From Dendrocalamus latiflorus (Eukaryota > Streptophyta > Magnoliopsida > Poales > Poaceae), in NCBI GenBank assembly GCA_017311315.1, contig CM029610.1:4707126-4771125 (forward strand): DNA of 64,000 bases. The letters are read 5' to 3'. Both the position numbers and the translations under genes were made by a program. The notes beneath the pieces are model-generated. The model ran no database searches and had not been told where the DNA came from. It saw only the letters and a program-made list of their open reading frames with translations. Positions 20,806 through 30,659 of the stretch are shown piece by piece. The stretch's first letter is position 1. Each line of letters starts with the position of its first letter.

Positions 20806-22650
20806 CATTACTCCAAAAAAGACTATATTGAACGCTTCATCACAGACGGTTTTCTCGAACCGTCTGTATTATAATTATTATAGATGGTTTTACAAGCATG
20901 CTTCGTGTACCCTACTATCACAGATAGTTCTTGTGAATAACCGTTTGTGATATTTCACAGATGGTTATTAACATGAACCGTCTGTGATAATTGAGGCATC
21001 ACAGATGGTTTTTAATTAGAACCATATATGATAGTTCACAGACGGTCATTAATATAAACCATCTATGGTAGTTGTGTATCACAGACGGCTTGTGATCGTT
21101 TCGGCTCCCAGATGTGTCTCTTTGTCTCACAAGTCGGATGTATTCCTTATTGTATAAAAATGATCGCCCGCCACAGGAGATTAATCTTGTACAAGCACCT
21201 CGCCAGTCAGCTATCTTCCTTGTCTTTCTTGTCTCTCAAGCACAGATAAATGGCTTCCTATTCTTCCTTATCACCGGTATTGATGGGCAACCTGGCTATC
21301 CTGGGCGAACACCTCGCCGACCGTACGCTGGCGGATGCTGCAGAAGGACACTGTGCCAACAGTGCCCTCCCTTCGATGTCCGACGATTTGCCAAAACAGT
21401 TGAAAGCCACATTTCGTTGTCTTAACATCCTCCTCCATCGTGTCTTCCGGTTAGTCTCGCATTTTCAGCGAGCTAACATCGCCATCGACGTGCACCTCCA
21501 CAACGACATTGCATGTCTCCAAGAGGTTTGCCGTCGCTTGGAGTGCTTAGTCAAGGCTGTGGGCAACCGAGTCAACCTTACCGAGACCACTCAAGAAAGG
21601 GAAGAGAGCCTATGGCTCAATATGACTTGATTGTTTTGTCGAAGGGTGTTCAGAAGACACTCGAACGAGCGCGTTAATGGATGGACGTATTTCGGGCTTC
21701 GTTCACTGATAATACCGAACCGTCCAATGCCGACCACGTCGCCTACGAAGTTTTGAAGACGGAGATTGCATGCTACCTCCGACACTAGAAAAAATATCGA
21801 AGCAGTTAGGTTTCTACTTTTTTATTATCTTTTGTAAAAAAAACGACTGGCGACGCTGTTTGGGCGCCATATATGTGTAAAATCAACTAGTTGAATTTGC
21901 ATTTACTCTCTTTTATATATGTAAATGGTCTTGATATAACGACATAATGACATTACTGACTGGTAAAAAGCAACTAAGTAATACATATTTACTCCTGAGA
22001 CATTACTGAATTTGCATTTATGTATATAATTTATATTTTATAACCATTTTTTTATCACAAACGGCTCTACTTTAGAACCTTCTATGAATGAGAACAGTTT
22101 ATGATTAATAAGAACCGTCTGTAAATGAGAACAGTCTATGATAGTGCAAGACCACTGATGGTTCGTGGTTGGACCTGCCTGGGTTCTGACATATATGTCT
22201 TCATAGTGCTGCATTGAAGGAAGCGGCGATATATAATTTAGCTATTAATATAGCTATCATAGACGGTTTATAACAACAAACCGTCTGTGATTTTTGGTAT
22301 TAACATTCTGTGATATTTCGGATATCATAGACGGTTATGCTTAAGAGTTAAGCACCATTTGTAATATCTGCAATATAACAGATGGTTTTTAGTATTAGCC
22401 ATTTGTAATATGTGAGGTATCACAGACGGCTATATTTAAGAACCGTTTGTGATATTTGTAATATCACAAACGGTTTTTAGTATTAGCCATCTGTGATATC
22501 TGATATATTACAGACGGTTAATATCAAAAAACGTCTGTGATATGTCATATTTCACATACGATTTTTTTGAAAAATCATGTGTTCAGACGATTCAAAACCC
22601 ACCTATGATGATGGTTTTGAACGTCTGTGAAAACCCTTTCTGTATTAGTG
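20806..22650 (+). mobile_element. Non-autonomous CACTA element, copy 2, with perfect TCT duplication
   Basis: Left terminus CATTACTCCAAAAAAG and inverted right terminus CACTAATACAGAAAGG are CACTA-type ends. The 3-bp target duplication TCT (20803-20805 and 22651-22653) is the size expected for En/Spm. Both ends carry many direct and inverted copies of a CACAGACGGTT motif (20850-21090 and 22050-22620), the classical subterminal transposase-binding arrays. No transposase (TNP2) is present. The only gene is a small one at 21250-21788. Confidence 0.92.
21250..21630 (+). CDS. Small CACTA-borne gene of unknown function
   Basis: A TATAAAAA box (21153-21160) lies 90 bp before the ATG. The open frame encodes 126 residues with many short helices by composition, such as LPKQLKATFRCLNILLHRVF and IACLQEVCRRLECLVKAV, and no recognised domain. 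Comparison with the minus-strand copy at 4755-5285 shows a one-base deletion here just before the present stop (CTATGG versus CTATTGG). Ignoring it, the frame continues through VAYEVLKTEIACYLRH to TAG at 21786-21788, about 178 residues. One further stop (TAA, about 21676) probably arose from CAA or CAG. The ancestral protein was therefore longer and was shared by at least two family members. It might derive from a TNP1-like DNA-binding gene, but I cannot show that. Confidence 0.6.
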   Translation: MASYSSLSPVLMGNLAILGEHLADRTLADAAEGHCANSALPSMSDDLPKQLKATFRCLNILLHRVFRLVSHFQRANIAIDVHLHNDIACLQEVCRRLECLVKAVGNRVNLTETTQEREESLWLNMT

Positions 22651-22653
22651 TCT

Positions 22654-22847
22654 CACGAACATCTAAGATTCAAATATTTAACTCATAAGCCATAAGTCCA
22701 AAAGAACCCACCCCTAGATTTGATTCTTCCGGGCTAGCCTAACTGGCCTCTGACATGATCCAGTGGGTCCGCTCCATGTGCCGCCTGCATCACCATGCAT
22801 GCTATCGACATACAAATTTTATCAGAATTGGTACATTGACATAAGTA
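22654..22847. other. Short intergenic stretch
   Basis: Nothing recognised between the CACTA element and the Helitron-like end. Confidence 0.4.
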
Positions 22848-22875
22848 CTAGCTCAATGCCCGTGTTTTGCTACGG
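22848..22875 (-). mobile_element. Helitron-like 3' terminus (minus orientation)
   Basis: On the minus strand the sequence reads CCGTAGCAAAACACGGG, a GC stem-loop, followed seven bases later by CTAG and then a T (host). Grass Helitrons end in a hairpin of just this kind, related to CCCGTNGCAACGCACGGG, plus CTRR and insert between A and T. The element would extend rightward from 22848 and would contain the ETHE1 and TBCC fragments, which lie in the same orientation, as is usual for captured genes. The 5' end (A|TC) was not located. Confidence 0.55.
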
Positions 22876-23837
22876 TTTAAAAAATCAAATTATTTAGCAT
22901 GTAGATTTTTTTTGTGATTACAAGAAAGATGCGCATGTACGCTCTATACACACGCCAAGAAATACTAAGACCAAAGACAAATCCGCAACCTCATAAAATT
23001 CCTACTAAAACGCAACCTAGCCATCCTTGGGGAAGGTTGATCATCACTATCACCTGTTACATAAGTCACACAGTTAGTAGTATGGCCAGGAGTAGCTCGC
23101 ACCTGAAAAGAATTTTTTCATTTCAGCCATCAGAAATTTTATATCTACCAATACTATAAGATAAATTACTTTAAGATAAATAATTTGAATACTGCTTTTT
23201 CCATCGTTTGGTCGTATGTATAAAATTTTTATTCATATTTAAACAGCTGTGGATATGACGAAATTGCAATCATTCCTAAAACCATGTTTCAATAGAAACA
23301 GAGAATTCAGTTTCAACAATCAGTATATTTGCAGACAATGATAAAATAGTTTAAAAAAGGAATACATTTAATAATCCATACAACACATGAAACCATATAC
23401 CTTCACAATGCCTCATTTTGTATGTATAATCCAACTGCAAAAAAAAATATTTCTGTAAGTTTAAGCTATAACATTGCACACTTCTAACTTGAACTGTGTG
23501 CAGAACTGTAGATCATCCTACTAGCAAGTAATACCGTACAGTTAACATGTAGACATTCCTCGCAAGAAAATATAGATGTTAATAACATTGATGACCTATT
23601 GACCTCTACAAACAATCCATGCAGATGACCATATATAACAAAGAATTTCCATAATTGAAAGTTAACAGTTTGTTCATGAAAGAATGCTTCAAGGATTTCA
23701 TATTCAAAGACAGTAAAGGGAAAGCTTCGATTGAAAAGGCAACAACTGCAAATTTTAACATTTCCTTTAACACAAGGGAGCATTTTATAAATTATTGATA
23801 TGGAGTTCAATATCAACAATTTATTAAATGCAATCTA
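22876..23837. other. Interior of the putative Helitron, nothing recognised
   Basis: AT-rich. Short minus open frames (23484-23819) show no known domain. Confidence 0.4.
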
Positions 23838-23947
23838 GTGATGTGATCAGCATACACATGAGTATTCATAGCATAGACGAGCTTCAATCCAAAATCCTTG
23901 ATAAGACTGAGATCTCCATCAACTGTTCTGCCAACAGGGTCAATCAA
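23838..23947 (-). pseudogene. Exon fragment of sulfur dioxygenase (ETHE1)
   Basis: After an acceptor GTTGTCAG the minus strand encodes LIDPVGRTVDGDLSLIKDFG followed by LKLVYAMNTHVYADH. This matches the metallo-beta-lactamase-fold mitochondrial persulfide dioxygenase ETHE1, which oxidises glutathione persulfide. In the family the metal motif is THxHxDH; here the second His is Tyr (CAT/CAC to TAT). The frame runs on without the expected TGTG continuation and soon stops. No other ETHE1 exons were seen. It is an isolated, non-functional exon, consistent with capture by a Helitron. Confidence 0.8.
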
Positions 23948-24026
23948 CTGACAACACAAAATCAAATTGGTTAGGAAGGAGATTGACAAAATGCAAACAA
24001 ATATAGCTCAAAATCAAATTCATAAC

Positions 24027-24072
24027 AGTAGTATAGCTCCTGCCCCTTTCTTAAAAAAAAGTAGTATAGCTC
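24027..24072. mobile_element. Possible 20-bp LINE stub with 13-bp target duplication
   Basis: AGTAGTATAGCTC occurs at 24027-24039 and 24060-24072. The 20 bases between end in TTCTTAAAAAAA. A poly(A)-ended scrap between long direct repeats is the footprint of a severely 5'-truncated LINE or SINE insertion. Similar TATAGCTCAAAATC words nearby (24002) make an unequal duplication an alternative. Confidence 0.5.
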
Positions 24073-24888
24073 AAAATCAAGTCGTAGGATACAAACTTAT
24101 GAGGTTGCGCTTCAGTAGGAATTTAGGAATTTTACGAGGCATTGTTTCATGCTTCAAATCCTGAATCCAGCAAGCTCTAAATACATTGAAAGTCATAAAG
24201 TTAAAAACAAACTTAAACATAATTCTGGTGAACATCAAGATTCAATAACCAGTCCAGAACAATAATCCAAAATGAGAGCTAAGAGCCAAGGTTATTACGG
24301 CGGCGCGGCGAGGCGCGGCGCCTCACCACCTTCACATAACAATATCGCTTATGGCGCGCGGCGTGGCGACGCCATATGACGTACGGCGTGGCGACACTAT
24401 GCACACATCTTAACTTAGCTTTGATAAATGTAGTAGAACATACATACCTTGATTTTGTCTATTCTTGAACTCATGTAGTACCATCATCTATCAATGTACT
24501 TTTTCCTCCTATATGGCACATATCCCCTTGTAACTTGCAAGTAGTAACATGTAGCTTGTTACAATACATTACAATGATGGATATTTGATATTACATTTAA
24601 TTGAGTAAATATGGATTGAATGACGTACCTTGTTCATACTTGATAATATGCCATATCTTCTTGTAATCCACAAGCTACATGAAAATGGGTCAATATGAAG
24701 TGAATAACTAAGAATTAAAATATATAATTACATGAACAATGAGCAACATAACAATTAACAAACATGACATAACCAACATAAGTCCATAGTCCACAAGCAT
24801 AGAGTCATAACTCATAAGTCCACAACAATAACATAAATGCAACTCTCTCATCTCACAAAAGTCATCCAAGTCCAACTCTCTAGATCTC

Positions 24889-27551
24889 TCAAAAGTCATC
24901 CAATTCGAACTCATCTAAATTGGTAGATGCTACAATGTTATTTCCATCACTATGTTGGCTAGCATCAATTGGATCTTCACCATAATCATCCACATCATCG
25001 TCATCAAGCATGATTTCTTCTTCCTCTTCTTCTTCATTGCCCGAGTGTGGCTCATCTTCTTCAACCATTCTTGATGTACATCTCACACGTCGAGTGTAGG
25101 TCACAGGATCACCATGAGCCCTCCTAGGAAGATTACGACCTTGAAGCTCGCGTGATGCACCAATGGCTTCATCAACATGGTCCCACGTAAGATCACACCC
25201 ACGAGCACCTTGAGGCGGTTCGGCCATTGGGTCAACCCATTCATTGCCCCAATCAAACTCTTCTATGACCAAAGGGTCATAACTTTTGCCACCTTCCTCA
25301 CGCCGCTTTTGAAATCTACTTGTCATCTTTCGGTTGTATGCAACATAGACCAAATCATTCAATTTTTTGTGCTCTAACCGGTTTCTTTTCTTGGTATGGA
25401 TCTACAAATGATCAAGGTAAGCAAAAAATAATAATATGTTTGCTGAAATTTTGCTAACAAAATTAATCAACTTGACTTACAAATTCAAATGCACTCCAAT
25501 TTCGCTCACAACCGGATGATGAAGCACAAAGACTAACGATACGCTTTGCAAATCTTTGTAGCTCAATGGCTCTACCTCCATATGAACGCCACCAATCAAC
25601 TAAAATGACAAAAATACATGCATGTATTAATATTATGACTTAAGACTAAAAAAACATACATGCTGAAATTTAATAGTTAAAACTTAAAACACTTACGAGG
25701 GCTCCTTGTGTTGATGTTTTGGATTGCCATTTTATTTGAAAAGACATCTCCGCGTCGGTCCTCATAAAGAATGCCTTGTTGATCGATCTTATTTCTAAGA
25801 TCCTCATCTTCTATCATTTTTGCAAGCACATCAGTGAAGCAACCCCTTAACTCCCCAACACATGCATCATCACCCTTCTTCTGGATGTCAAAGAATTTCC
25901 CTGGGTTCAAATAGAGGGCAGCCCCATATAGTGGGGTGTCCATTTGCTTCTCCCAACGCTCTTCTATAATTTTCATGATGCTCTTGAGCAAACCTTTCTT
26001 GTTTTGGGTAGGGAAGGCTCCATTGATCTTTTCTTTTGCGTGAGCCATGCATGCCGCAACCTCTGGCATGGCAGGCTTCTCATCACCATCAACCATCCTC
26101 AATACAACAAGAAGTGGCTGTGTAGCTCTAAGGCAATCCTCAACCGAATTCCAAAACTCTCTAGAAAGCACAATGGCATACGCTTTTTTTCCAGCCTCCG
26201 TCTTTGCCAATTTGGTCATAGTCCAATCATTATCAGTAAAAAGATACCTCAAAGCGTCTTTGTGCTTGTACAAACTCCGCAAAGTAAGGAATGTTGTGGC
26301 AAACCGGGTAGCTGCTGGTCTCACAAGATCCATCCCACCTGTCTTCTCCCTCATTGCACTAAGAAGCTTCCCATGCCTGTAAATAAAAGTGGTGACATGC
26401 CGGGCACGTGCAATGGGCTTCTTAAATTCCTTCAACTTACCTATGTCTTCCAACATAAGGTCTAAGCAATGTGCAGCACATGGGGTCTAAAAAAGTGTAG
26501 GAATCCTTTCCATGAGAAGCTTGCCCGCTGCCTTATAATTAGCACCATTATCAGTGACAACTTGAACAACTTTATCCTTTCCAATGTTAATGATCCGCTT
26601 CTCTAGCAAATCAGCTAACATTCTTGCATCATGCACTTCACTTGATGCATCAACAGATTCCAAGAAGAAAGTCCCTTCTGGACTGTTGACAAGAAAGTTA
26701 ATCAAATGTCGCCCCCTTCTATCTGTCCAACCATCCGACATGAGTGTGCAACCATATTGCTTCCACATCTCCTCATGCTTCACCTTTGAATTATCTATCT
26801 CCTTAACCACCTCCGCAAGCAATGGCTCTCTTAGCTCATGGTAGCTGGGAGGTTTGTATCCAGAACCATACTGTGCAATGGCCTCCATAGCAATCTCAAA
26901 TTGTCTTGAATTTGCGGCATTAAATGGTATGCCACACTCATAAAAGAACTTGGCTATCTCCATGTTGACGGCATGCCTTTCTTCCTTGGTTCTCATACTG
27001 GACTGAATGCTACTTTGAGAAGCCCCTTTAGCATGTCTTTGCTCTACAACCTCTGTGGGTGTACGTCGAAGCATTGCGCTAATGGACTTGGTCTCCTTTG
27101 GAATCTTTGGTGGTGGACCCTTGAACTTCAAGGCAGATTGTTTTCTTTTAGCAGCTGTCCCTGAGCTTGGCTGCACAACACTCCTAACCTCTTGGGAGTC
27201 CTCTGTCACATCATGATCTTCATCTTGTGGTTCTTCTTCATCGTCATCTAGGAAGAGTGGTCTCTCCTTCTTCTTTTTCATCAAAGCATCATGCATCTCT
27301 CGTGTGATTGCTGTGGTTGTTTTGGCACACTTTTGAACATCTCCAAACCCACCCACAAGATGCTCCTTAAGCCTCGTTATTCCTCCATGTACAATTTTGC
27401 CACAAAGTGAACATTGCACTGAATCTCGGTTGCCAATTATTGGCCAAAACCCATACTTCCATCCCGGATCATTTGACTTTGCCCTCCGTTTAGGATCGGT
27501 CATTGGATCATATGAGTCGGCGTTAGAGCCCCCTGTGCTTTCAGTTGCCAT
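24889..27551 (-). pseudogene. hAT transposase, one premature stop
   Basis: Exons 27551-25697, 25599-25481 and 25401-24889 join at GT/AG sites into a protein of about 830 residues. A BED zinc finger (CSLCGKIVHGGITRLKEHL) is followed by a DUF659-type transposase core (GWTDRRGRHLINFLV, VVTDNGANYKAAG). Next come the CAAHCLDLMLEDIG region and RPAATRFATTFLTLRSL. The hAT dimerisation segment (DWWRSYGG ... SSSGCERNWSAFE) comes next, and last an acidic tail. The single defect is TAG at 26487-26489, in RIPTLF-stop-TPCAAHCLDL. Other hATs have Trp there, so a TGG to TAG change explains it. Everything else is open, so inactivation looks recent. Confidence 0.93.
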
Positions 27552-28215
27552 TTATGATATGTCGTGTTTCTGCATATTACAAACTAACATTAGCATATAA
27601 GATATTAGTAAATTATAGATTATTGATTGGATCATTGAAATTAGTAACTAGTATAAAGCAATACTTAGCAGCCTACACATATTTACTGATTTTACTAACT
27701 ATTTACTAGCAATACTTAGCAGCCTACACATATTTACTAATTCACATATTTACTAACTGTTCAGAGTTCATCAGTTCGGACTAGCCGTTTACTGTTCTGC
27801 CGACCGGCGCAACGCAAACAGCCACCGGCGAGCAACGCAACGCAAACAGCAATGCATAAAACGAGCGGACGCTCGGGCCTCGGCTGCTCCGTCCATTTCG
27901 ACTCGATACCGTGAGGCGTCTGAGCGAGAGCATGAGGCGAGTGAGGACTGAGGAAGCTCACCGGTGGAGGGCCTGGAGGCGACGGCGGATCGGAGGAGGT
28001 GGCGGCAAAGCAGGCGGCAGCCGGAGGAGGTGCGCTGGACTGAGGCGACGGCGGATTCGGATGCGGCGACGGCGGATTCGACGGCGGCCACGGCGGATCC
28101 GGCGTCGGCGAGAGCAGATCCGGCTGCGGCGACGGCGGATTCGGCGGCGGCGACGACGGATTCGGCGGCGGGCTGCCTCTCTCCTCGCTTTTTCGTCCGG
28201 CTGCCAAAACCCTAG
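27552..28215 (-). promoter_or_regulatory. Leader and promoter region of the hAT transposase
   Basis: 27770-28215 is GC-rich on the minus strand, with a TCTAGGGTTTTGGCAGCC leader-like start and a Pro/Ser-rich open frame (28207-27761) of low complexity. It is most likely a non-coding first exon followed by a leader intron before the ATG at 27551. The frame's repeated PSPP composition mirrors GGCGGATTC DNA repeats and is probably not protein-coding. Confidence 0.5.
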
Positions 28216-28514
28216 ACTCGTAGAGGTATGTCTGCCAAAACCCGCGAGTCTCGACTTAACCCCCCCCCCCCCCCCGCGCGGCTATGGCGTCCGCTGAGCG
28301 GCGATTTATCGTCACAACACCGCCACAGAGACGCCACACCGCTATATCGCTCCATGGCGGACGGGATACGGCCCACCTTCATGTCGTCCGGACGGCATGG
28401 GACTGCTGGCCGCCACGACGATATCTCGACGAGATATCGCCGATATCTCGACGAGATATCGCCGATATCTCGACGCCATAACAAGCTTGCTAAGAGCAGA
28501 ACCTCTGGAGCAAC

Positions 28515-30655
28515 TTAGATATCATCCTGCCGTTCCTGAACTTCTGAAATGTCGACAGCCTGCAACCGTTCTTCCTCCGGACCGAAACACCAATTCGGTG
28601 ACTGCACTGCCCTGAGCCACTTGAAATCATCCACATTGGCCCAATTACCAGTCTCCTCCTCGAGCCCAGAATCCCTCAAATCCTCTTCAATCCCTCCATG
28701 CTTCAAAGCATTTTTTTTAGATAAAGGATATAAAATCCGGCCTCTATATCCACTTGGGATATATACAGCCAAAAGTTACACGAGCTCTTAGGCTCAAAGC
28801 CTCAACACTGAGGAGTACACAACAGCAAGAAAGAGAGCTTAAGGACTATGAAAAAACTAGAAAGACTAAGTTTCAGAATTTCTTCTCCGTCCTTACTTTC
28901 AACCAAGCCCTAAACCTCCTCCAGCTGAGCCACCCAAACTCCGGTCTATTTTGCGTGCAGCTGAACCTCCAAGGCGACGCCTCCAAGAGGCGATGAGGGT
29001 CGTCGACGCCGTCCGCCTCACCGAGACAAGGCTTTCACCTGGAGAACAGAGTACATGAGGGCTATGAAGTGCCATGACAACCCTTTAGGAAGGAAAATGG
29101 CGTCCAAAGGCGTCATAGTTGTCGAGACCGGTAGGAACACCGGTAAGACTTTCGCCAACACCTCCACAGCAACCCACGCACTAGCCACTCACGAAAAGAC
29201 CACCACCAGCACACCGGGTTCCACACGCCTCAAGGCCATGGCATAGCCATCCTTGAACTCCATGACGAACCGCTTCCCGCCCGAGCACCGTCGCGCCATG
29301 GATCCCTGGACAAAACCAGCATCCCCAGCTCCTGCCGCCTCTCGGCCTTTGCCGCCAGCGCCGACCGGCCTCCTCCACCCTCTGGACGGCACTCTCCAGC
29401 GCGCCCACCTCCTCCACCAGTCAGCTCTGCTCCCCCAACGCTGGCTCCGCCCTCCAACGCCCACCGCACCTTCACTCCCACCGGATCAAACCGCCGCTCG
29501 GCGTTTACGAGCTCCGCCGAGCCTCCACCGGCCTCTGCCCCCTCGACATTGCTGGTCGCCGCGGACACTTCCGACCCCACCTCCCTCTCGCCTTCCTCCT
29601 CCACCGCCGCTAGCCACATAAAACCGCCCTCCCACCAAGACACAGGCCGGGCTCCGGCGACCCTCACCGAGCCAGGCCTCAGCACCGCCGCCGGATCTGA
29701 GCTCAATCAGATCCGGGCGCCAGCTCGCCGGAAGCGCATGCCGAAGGCCGGCAACCTTGACGCAGATGAGATCCAGACCGGGCTGCAAAGCGACGCCGCA
29801 CCTCCTCGACACAGCTCCACTCCCATGCTTCAAAGCATGCGATGCAAATCTCACACCCCTGCAATCTTCAATGATCGGCCTGCTCCTCACCCGCAAGTAG
29901 AAGTTGGTCACCCTCGCCTCATGAATCCTGATCTAGTGCGCCGCCATTACAAATGTAAAACGCTCTACATCCTCTATGATATGAGCACCGAGCCAATAAT
30001 AGCACCAACGAACACACGGCAGTCTCTTAGCTTATGAACCTACAGCGCCCGGCATTTGCCCTTGAGATAAACCTCACAGGAAACCAAATCCGCGAGCGTG
30101 AAACCCCCATCCTTGTCATTGGAAACTCTCAGATCCTTCAGCAAGGTTGCGCCGTTCCTGCCGCGGAACCCCAACCCTGGTAGGATCGTGTTGAGACTTG
30201 GCTTTGGCTCCTCCGAAGGCGGTGGTGGCAACTTGGGAGAATCTCGCGGGGGATTCTTGGTGGCTCTGCCTTTGTTCCTGAAGGAGAAGGGCTTGTTGAG
30301 TCGGATTAAGGAGGCGGCTAGCCTGTGGGCGGCGTGGAGGTCGGAGGCAACGGCGAGGGCGTAGTGGAGCTCGTAGGGGGGAAGGGAGTGGGACGCCTCC
30401 GTGACGAGGCAGTCGAGGTCGTCAATGGCAGAGGCAGCGGCGTCCAGGGAGGCAGGGGCGTCGTCGGGGGACGAGCGGGCAGGCGAAGAGGGCGGACTCC
30501 GCGGTGAGCTTGGCGGCGGCGAAGCGGGAGAGGAAGGCGGCCACGGGGGATGCCTCGGAAGAGTCTATGGAGGAGGTGGCAATGCGCTTCGAGAGGCGTT
30601 CGAGCATGGCCAGTGCTTGCGGTGGTCGGCGGCGGCGGAGGCTTTGGTGTGATCT
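28515..30655 (-). pseudogene. Tubulin-folding cofactor C (TBCC) pseudogene
   Basis: TBCC stimulates GTP hydrolysis on beta-tubulin during tubulin heterodimer folding in the cytosol. Minus-strand pieces in order: MLERLSKRIATSS ... SPVAAFLSRFAAAKLTAESA (30600-30480); after a frameshift, SSPDDAPASLDAAASAIDDL and SLPPYELHYALAVASDLHAA; NPPRDSPKLPPPPSEEPKPS and LADLVSCEVYLKGKCRAL (30231-30040); VHKLRDCRVFVGA, IEDVERFTFVMAAH and FYLRVRSRPIIEDCRGVRF (30030-29840); then after the LINE-like insertion GIEEDLRDSGLEEETGNWAN, VDDFKWLRAVQSPNW and the stop at 28515. The C-CAP/TBCC domain is nearly complete. Defects: a one-base deletion before MLERL, a frameshift near 30480, TAG for Tyr after KCRAL (30037-30039), an indel before IEDVE, and TAG for Gln in AAHQIRIH. 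No introns are seen, as in normal plant TBCC genes. Confidence 0.88.
28712..29822 (-). mobile_element. LINE-tailed insertion, 1.1 kb, in TBCC
   Basis: Flanked by the 16-bp direct repeat CCATGCTTCAAAGCAT (28696-28711 and 29823-29838) and ending, on the minus strand, in CTTTATCTAAAAAAAA. The tail GGATATAGAGGCCGGATTTT is the same family as the 43-bp insert at 38248-38290. Upstream of the tail the body is GC-rich with no reverse transcriptase or endonuclease motif I can find, so it is a 5'-truncated or non-autonomous LINE, possibly with foreign sequence. The long open frames inside (e.g. 29706-29230) are low complexity. Confidence 0.85.
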
Positions 30656-30659
30656 GGTA

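Larger units (their letters stand above)
24287..28489 (-). mobile_element. hAT transposon with transposase gene
   Basis: Perfect 8-bp target duplication CTAAGAGC at 24279-24286 and 28490-28497. Termini CAAGGTTATTACGGCG and, inverted, CAAGCTTGTTATGGCG. The subterminal regions carry iterated motifs: GGCGGCG/GGCGTGGCGAC words at the left end and CGATATCTCGACGAGATATC units at the right. The 4.2-kb element holds one minus-strand gene for a hAT transposase and a GC-rich leader at 27770-28215. It inserted 17 bp downstream of the TBCC pseudogene stop codon. Confidence 0.96.

Noticed and set aside
27761..28207. 148-residue Pro/Ser-rich minus frame
   Set aside because: It reflects short DNA repeats in the hAT leader and overlaps equally long Arg-rich frames on the other strand.
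29230..29706. Long overlapping frames inside the LINE-tailed insertion
   Set aside because: Low complexity, present in several frames on both strands, without domains.
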